From Flavobacterium suncheonense GH29-5 = DSM 17707 (lineage in GTDB: Bacteria > Bacteroidota > Bacteroidia > Flavobacteriales > Flavobacteriaceae), in the NCBI RefSeq assembly GCF_000430025.1, contig NZ_AUCZ01000011.1:50914-114913 (forward strand): DNA of 64,000 bases. The letters run 5' to 3'. Positions within the stretch are counted from its first letter, which is position 1. Every line of letters starts with the position of its first letter. The notes beneath the pieces are model-generated. The model was not told where the DNA came from. It ran no database searches and worked only from the letters and a program-made list of their open reading frames with translations. The position numbers and the translations under genes are program-made. Shown here piece by piece: positions 59,467-64,000 of the stretch.

Positions 59467-59760
59467 ATGACAAAAATTTTCGATTTTTTTGAGCGAGTAG
59501 CTAAATTGCTTTTCCTGTTAAGTGTTTTACTTTTAGCGTTTTGGGTAATTTTCGGTTCAATTGATGTTTACCAATATGCTGTAGTGGGAGCTGTTTACGA
59601 AATATTGTGGTTCCCGTTTCTGTTGCTGTTTTTTACATTACCAATAATCAATCTGGTGATGTATGTTAAAAATAAATTTAGTTTTAAAACGATTTGGCTT
59701 TACGCCTTATTGATAAATGGCCTGACCGTTTTTTACTTGTATAAAAGCGTCGGGTATTAG
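59467..59760 (+). CDS. Small membrane protein, three helices
   Basis: A 97-residue protein from ATG 59467; an upstream in-frame GTG (59434) falls in the repeat tract and is not favoured. Three transmembrane segments are seen (about 11-31, 43-62 and 75-93). Unrecognised family. It is placed between the PH-domain genes and menA with a 9-base gap, so it may be co-transcribed with menA. Confidence 0.65.
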   Translation: MTKIFDFFERVAKLLFLLSVLLLAFWVIFGSIDVYQYAVVGAVYEILWFPFLLLFFTLPIINLVMYVKNKFSFKTIWLYALLINGLTVFYLYKSVGY

Positions 59761-59769
59761 AAAAAGAAT

Positions 59770-60672
59770 ATGAAAAAATGGATTGAAGCCGCGAGGCTCA
59801 GAACGTTACCGCTATCGGTGTCGGGGATAATTGTGGGAAGCAGTTACGCTTATTTTAAAGGACATGACAACTGGAAAATTGTGGTTTTGGCTTTGCTGAC
59901 CACGCTTTTCTTTCAAATCCTGTCCAATTTTGCCAACGATTACGGCGATGGCGTAAAAGGAACCGACAACGAAGACCGCGTAGGCCCGAAACGCGCCATT
60001 CAAAGCGGAATCATTTCCGTTTCGCAGATGAAAAAAGGCATCATTATTACGTCTTTGTTGTCGTTACTATCCGCAGTAGCGTTGATTTACGTAGCTTTTG
60101 GTAAGAAAGATTTCGGCTATTCGCTGTTGTTTTTCTTTTTGGGAATCGCTTCCATTGTTGCCGCCATCAAATACACCGTTGGAAAAGGCGCTTACGGTTA
60201 CAGCGGTTTTGGTGATGTTTTCGTGTTCATTTTCTTCGGGCTGGTGAGCGTTTTGGGAAGTAATTTTCTGTTCACCAAACAATTCGACTGGCTGTTGGTT
60301 TTACCGGCTATTTCCATTGGCTTGTTAAGTGTGGCGGTACTGAATCTCAACAACATGCGCGACATCGAAAACGATAAAAAATCCGGGAAGAACACGTTGG
60401 TTGTAAAAATGGGGCTGGAAAATGCAAAGCACTATCATAACTTTCTGGTTTTCATGCCTATGCCGTGTATGTTGACTTTTTGTATGTTAACCAAAACGTC
60501 TATTGTCCCGGTTATTATCGTTTTTTTCCTTTTAATACGACACATAAAAGTGGTTAACCGCGCGCAAACCTACAAAGATTTCGATCCCGAACTTAAAAAA
60601 GTAGCCTTAAGCACGTTTTTACTGTCCTTATTGTTTTATGTTTTTTTAGTACTTTTAAAGAAATATCTGTAA
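59770..60672 (+). CDS. menA: 1,4-dihydroxy-2-naphthoate polyprenyltransferase
   Basis: A 300-residue UbiA-family membrane enzyme with eight or nine helices. The two Asp-rich motifs are clear: NFANDYGDGVKGTDNED (about 55-71) and NLNNMRDIENDKKSGKNT (about 193-210), which bind the prenyl diphosphate through Mg. It joins the polyprenyl chain to DHNA, the penultimate step of menaquinone synthesis, in the inner membrane. The next gene starts 11 bases after the stop. Confidence 0.95.
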   Translation: MKKWIEAARLRTLPLSVSGIIVGSSYAYFKGHDNWKIVVLALLTTLFFQILSNFANDYGDGVKGTDNEDRVGPKRAIQSGIISVSQMKKGIIITSLLSLLSAVALIYVAFGKKDFGYSLLFFFLGIASIVAAIKYTVGKGAYGYSGFGDVFVFIFFGLVSVLGSNFLFTKQFDWLLVLPAISIGLLSVAVLNLNNMRDIENDKKSGKNTLVVKMGLENAKHYHNFLVFMPMPCMLTFCMLTKTSIVPVIIVFFLLIRHIKVVNRAQTYKDFDPELKKVALSTFLLSLLFYVFLVLLKKYL

Positions 60673-60683
60673 AATACAATCTT

Positions 60684-61361
60684 ATGAAAATTACATTTTA
60701 TGGTCACGCCTGCATCGGCATTGAAGTAAGCGGAAAACACATTTTGGTGGATCCGTTTATCAGTGGTAATCCGTTGGCATCCCACATCGACATCAATACC
60801 TTAAAAGCGGATTATATTTTAGTAACCCATGCTCATCAGGATCACGTTCTGGATGTGGAAGCCATTGGAAAAAGAACCGGAGCAGTAGTTGTTTCCAACT
60901 ATGAAATCGCGATGCATTTTGCCGGAAAAGGCCTGAATTACCACCCGATGAACCACGGCGGAAGCTGGAAATTCGATTTCGGAACCGTAAAATACGTAAC
61001 TGCCCATCATACCAGCTCTTTCGCAGACGGCACTTACGGCGGAAACCCCGGAGGTTTTGTAATCGAAGGCGAACACAAAAACATCTACATCGCCGGCGAC
61101 ACCGCCTTAACCCTGGACATGAAACTCATTCCGATGCGTACCAAACTCGATTTGGCCATCCTTCCCATCGGCAGTAATTTCACGATGGATATCAACGATG
61201 CCATCATCGCTTCTGACTTTTTGGAGTGCGACAAAGTGCTTGGTTATCATTACGATACGTTCGGTTTTATTAAAATCAACCACGAAGAAGCCATCAAGAA
61301 ATTTTTCGACAAAGGCAAAGATTTGATGCTTTTGGAGATTGGCGGTTCCATCGATTTATAA
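60684..61361 (+). CDS. Metallo-beta-lactamase-fold hydrolase (UPF0173)
   Basis: A 225-residue cytoplasmic protein. Metal motif THAHQDH (near 53-59), later His in HHTSSFADGTYGGNPGG (near 115), AGDTALT (near 136) and GYHYDTFG (near 192), matching UPF0173 metal-dependent hydrolases. Substrate unknown. In several Bacteroidota it accompanies menA/menC, as here, which might suggest a thioesterase in menaquinone synthesis, but that is speculative. Confidence 0.87.
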   Translation: MKITFYGHACIGIEVSGKHILVDPFISGNPLASHIDINTLKADYILVTHAHQDHVLDVEAIGKRTGAVVVSNYEIAMHFAGKGLNYHPMNHGGSWKFDFGTVKYVTAHHTSSFADGTYGGNPGGFVIEGEHKNIYIAGDTALTLDMKLIPMRTKLDLAILPIGSNFTMDINDAIIASDFLECDKVLGYHYDTFGFIKINHEEAIKKFFDKGKDLMLLEIGGSIDL

Positions 61362-61477
61362 TTTTGGGAGCGAATGGTTCAGGCTTTTTTGGAAACCTTT
61401 TTCCCGCTTTCCGTTTTACTTCGTGCCACTGCAATCGGGGCTAGGAAGTAATCCGTTTTTGTACCAGTAAACATACC

Positions 61478-62524
61478 ATGATTCACGCATCGTATAAAAA
61501 ATATATTCTCCATTTCAAACGGCCTTCGGGAACGTCACGCGGCGTTTTAACCGAGAAAGAAACCTGGTTTATCCTTTTGGAGCAAAACGGCAAAAAAGGA
61601 ATAGGCGAGTGCGGTATCCTACGAACCTTAAGCATCGACGACCGCCCAGATTATGAAGAAAAATTAAAATGGGTTTGTGAAAATATCAATTTAGAAAAGG
61701 AAAAACTTTGGGAAGCCTTACGGGAATTTCCTTCTATACAATTTGGAGTGGAGCAGGCTTTTTTATCGTTGGAAAGTGACAATCCATTTTTGCTATTTCC
61801 TTCTGAATTCACTTCTGGAAAACAAAGCATTCCCATCAACGGCTTAGTCTGGATGGGCGACGAAGTTTTCATGAAACAGCAAATCGAAGAAAAACTTGCG
61901 GTGGGTTTCAACTGCATCAAATTGAAAATCGGCGCCATAGATTTTCAGCAGGAACTCGATTTACTCCAATTCATCCGGAATAACTTCGACGAAAAAACCA
62001 TCGAAATCCGCGTAGACGCCAACGGAGCATTTCCTCTCGAAGAAGCGTTATCCAAACTGCAAAAATTATCGGAATTCAAATTACACAGCATCGAACAGCC
62101 CATAAAAGCCGGAAATTGGAGCGAAATGGCGGTTCTGTGTCAAAAAACACCAATACCCATCGCGCTGGACGAAGAGCTAATCGGAATTTTCACTTACGAA
62201 GAAAAAGAACGATTGCTGCAAACCATCAAACCGCAGTATATTATTTTAAAGCCAAGTTTGGTTGGTGGTTTCAAAGGCTCTCAGGAGTGGATCGAACTGG
62301 CTGAAAAATACCAAATCGGCTGGTGGATTACTTCCGCTTTAGAATCCAACATCGGTTTGAACGCCATTGCGCAATGGACTTACACATTAAACAATCCGAT
62401 GCCGCAGGGATTAGGAACCGGAGCACTTTACACCAACAACTTCGATTGTCCTCTTGAAGTTAGCAAGGGAGAATTAAATTATATTCCTGAATATCAATGG
62501 GATATTGTGAAAGGAGCGTTCTAA
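61478..62524 (+). CDS. menC: o-succinylbenzoate synthase
   Basis: A 348-residue enolase-superfamily enzyme. KLKIGAIDF holds the catalytic Lys pair, RVDANGAF (near 168) and EQPI (near 203), then ALDEEL (near 229) give the three metal ligands (Asp, Glu, Asp/Glu), and KPSLVGG the second Lys. It dehydrates SHCHC to o-succinylbenzoate in the menaquinone pathway. Start ATG 61478. A terminator follows 8 bases after the stop. A menE gene was not seen in the window. Confidence 0.92.
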   Translation: MIHASYKKYILHFKRPSGTSRGVLTEKETWFILLEQNGKKGIGECGILRTLSIDDRPDYEEKLKWVCENINLEKEKLWEALREFPSIQFGVEQAFLSLESDNPFLLFPSEFTSGKQSIPINGLVWMGDEVFMKQQIEEKLAVGFNCIKLKIGAIDFQQELDLLQFIRNNFDEKTIEIRVDANGAFPLEEALSKLQKLSEFKLHSIEQPIKAGNWSEMAVLCQKTPIPIALDEELIGIFTYEEKERLLQTIKPQYIILKPSLVGGFKGSQEWIELAEKYQIGWWITSALESNIGLNAIAQWTYTLNNPMPQGLGTGALYTNNFDCPLEVSKGELNYIPEYQWDIVKGAF

Positions 62525-62531
62525 AATACCT

Positions 62532-62557
62532 AAAGCTGCGTTATGCGGCTTTTTTTA
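62532..62557 (+). terminator. Terminator of the menA-menC unit
   Basis: AAGCTGC/GCGGCTT stem (one mismatch) with GTTAT loop, followed by seven T. Confidence 0.75.
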
Positions 62558-62780
62558 TTCCTTTTGTCGAAAATTTCAATTAATGTTAAGCTTACTTGGT
62601 TTCATGTTATAATTTAGTGTTCAGAAATACATCGGATTATCTACTTAGTTTAAGAAGCGAAATACCACACAAGCCTTAAACTCCTAAAAACAATTTACCT
62701 CATTTTTATGAATAAATGAGCAACTTGACGCTTTAGTTAAGTTGTTAAGCATATCTATTGTTTAAGTAAATCTCTACCCT

Positions 62781-64000
62781 ATGGAAACACAAATACACAA
62801 AAAAGGATTTTGGGGTTGTTTCACGATTTTGCTGATGTTGTTAGCGACTATCGCAGTGTTTGGTCACGACCATCATCCCTCAACTAAGAAAAAAATATCC
62901 TTCAGAAAATCCTCGGCATCAATCGCTTCGGACAGGCCGGATTATCAACCCGGAGACACCTTACGTCTTTACGGCTCCGGATGGCAGCCTGGAGAAACGG
63001 TTCAGCTGCATTTTGATGAAACACCAGCTGTTTGTACCAATGGTCATAACCGCTATACGGTGGCAGATTCCAACGGGAATATTTTTTATGACCAGTTCTA
63101 TTTTAACACCTATCATTTAGGGGTAACTTTTGTTGTGACGGCTACCGGACAATCTTCCGGCTTAATGGCTCAGACGACTTTTACAGATGCGTTGCTGTTT
63201 TCGGCTTCAATCGTATCAACGCCTTCCATTATATGTGCCGGAGCAAACACGAGTTTCTCAATGACAGTTACTAATTTAACATTTGGAGGATCTCCACCAG
63301 GAAACAACGCAAGATGCGGATCGATGAGAATTGCGGTTCCGCCCGAATTTACTTCTGTTTCAGATTGGACGACAAGCTTGCCAACTAGGTTTGCAATCAG
63401 TTATACTTCCGGAAACATTAATGTCAGTAGGACGGGAGGAGCTTCAAACGCATTAGGAATAGGTGAATCAATAGTAATAAATTTTACGGCAACTGCACCT
63501 GTTTTAGTTTCTAATCCTTATACGTTTACTACATCAGCATGGGTTGGAAATGATTTTTCCACGACAAAATTTCCGGATTTAGCCACACAGCCACAAGTTA
63601 ATGTGAATTCCGGGCCATCGATTACAGCTGCAGAAGATATATTTGTTCCAAATGATGGTGGAGTTTGCTCCGCTTCAGTAAGTTTAGGCAGTACTATTTC
63701 CTTTTCAGGTAATCCGGCACCAACACTGAGTTACAGTCTCAGTAATTTTGGGCCAACCATACCCAACCCGTATGTATTTCCGGTAGGAGAAACGACAGTT
63801 TATGTAAAGGCTTCAAACAGCTGTGGCGATACAATCAGTTCTTTTAAAGTAAAAGTTACGGATAATCAGCCTCCTAATGCTCTATCCTTATCAGATGTGC
63901 TGGAACAATGCTCGGTAATTTCAATCGATGCGCCAACCGCTGTGGATAATTGCGCCGGAAGTATCGTTGGAACGACTTCAACCGTTTTCCCAATCACCGC
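62781..64000 (+). CDS. Secreted HYR-type surface protein, N-terminal part (runs off the right edge)
   Basis: The frame from ATG 62781 is open for 406 codons to the window edge. Residues 1-30 form a signal peptide with a hydrophobic core (CFTILLMLLATIAVFG). Then comes a beta-sandwich-like unit (DRPDYQPGDTLRLYGSGWQPGETVQLHF, quoted in part), a long Ser/Thr/Asn-rich region and the onset of HYR-type repeats (NGGVCSASVSLG-like and CSVISIDAPTAVDNCAG). In Flavobacteriaceae such proteins are very long and often end in a T9SS sorting domain; the C-terminus is not visible here. A cell-surface adhesive role is inferred. Confidence 0.8.
   Translation, partial: METQIHKKGFWGCFTILLMLLATIAVFGHDHHPSTKKKISFRKSSASIASDRPDYQPGDTLRLYGSGWQPGETVQLHFDETPAVCTNGHNRYTVADSNGNIFYDQFYFNTYHLGVTFVVTATGQSSGLMAQTTFTDALLFSASIVSTPSIICAGANTSFSMTVTNLTFGGSPPGNNARCGSMRIAVPPEFTSVSDWTTSLPTRFAISYTSGNINVSRTGGASNALGIGESIVINFTATAPVLVSNPYTFTTSAWVGNDFSTTKFPDLATQPQVNVNSGPSITAAEDIFVPNDGGVCSASVSLGSTISFSGNPAPTLSYSLSNFGPTIPNPYVFPVGETTVYVKASNSCGDTISSFKVKVTDNQPPNALSLSDVLEQCSVISIDAPTAVDNCAGSIVGTTSTVFPIT

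Noticed and set aside
62860..63120. 86-codon ORF in the start of the surface-protein gene
   Set aside because: It lies in another frame inside the long open frame from 62781 to the window edge, which has a signal peptide and domain-like repeats.

Overview
The window is AT-rich DNA from a member of the Bacteroidota, most likely a Flavobacterium or close relative in Flavobacteriaceae. Evidence: flavobacterial promoter elements (TAnnTTTG), a tmRNA with a GENNYALAA-type tag, an IntDOT-like tyrosine recombinase, a ResB-CcsA fusion, DUF4199, DUF2853 and DUF6943 proteins, men genes interleaved with PH-domain genes, and an HYR-type surface protein. No rRNA, tRNA or CRISPR array was seen.

Layout. (1) 1-175 is chromosome: the start of a secreted protein and the old transcription terminator of the tmRNA gene. 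(2) 176-32937 is an integrative island of about 32.7 kb in the 3' end of ssrA. It is bounded by a 26-bp direct duplication of the tmRNA 3' end (176-201 and 32912-32937). A tyrosine recombinase lies next to the ssrA-proximal end, and related subterminal motifs lie in inverted orientation at both ends. The left part carries small flavobacterial hypothetical genes, a 1.2-kb inverted-repeat-rich gap and an AbiE-type toxin-antitoxin pair with a repeated AATAAACC operator. The centre is a ten-gene minus-strand block (29459 down to 6293) with near-zero gaps. The right end holds a hypothetical gene, a wrecked AAA+ ATPase gene, a 26-bp palindrome, four 23-bp direct repeats and the integrase. No relaxase or conjugation genes were recognised. 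(3) 32912-64000 is core chromosome: ssrA, a lysine/alanine dehydrogenase-type enzyme, a frameshifted creD with a small regulator and a shared operator, kdsA, a YeeE/YedE pair, clpS, prmA, a porin, a ResB-CcsA fusion, a glutathione peroxidase, menD/menB/menA/menC, PH-domain proteins, a serine hydrolase and a truncated HYR-type surface protein.

The main point of interest is the ten-gene operon. Its first three genes (a helicase with DUF1998 and a Vsr-like C-terminus, a SNF2-type helicase, and an Eco57I-type adenine methylase) resemble a rearranged class 1 DISARM core, but no drmC-type phospholipase D gene was seen. The methylase ends in a winged-helix plus DUF433 segment typical of an antitoxin, and the next gene looks like the matching PIN-like toxin. 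Then follow a possible EVE/PUA-like reader, a small PD-(D/E)XK nuclease candidate, a DUF4062 plus Schlafen-type ATPase, an HSP90-like ATPase with a NO VEIN (DUF3883) C-terminus, a RecB-like plus DUF2779 nuclease and a calcineurin-like phosphoesterase. I infer a large anti-phage restriction machine in which methylation and a toxin guard are physically linked. All domain names are read from motifs by eye; no search was run.
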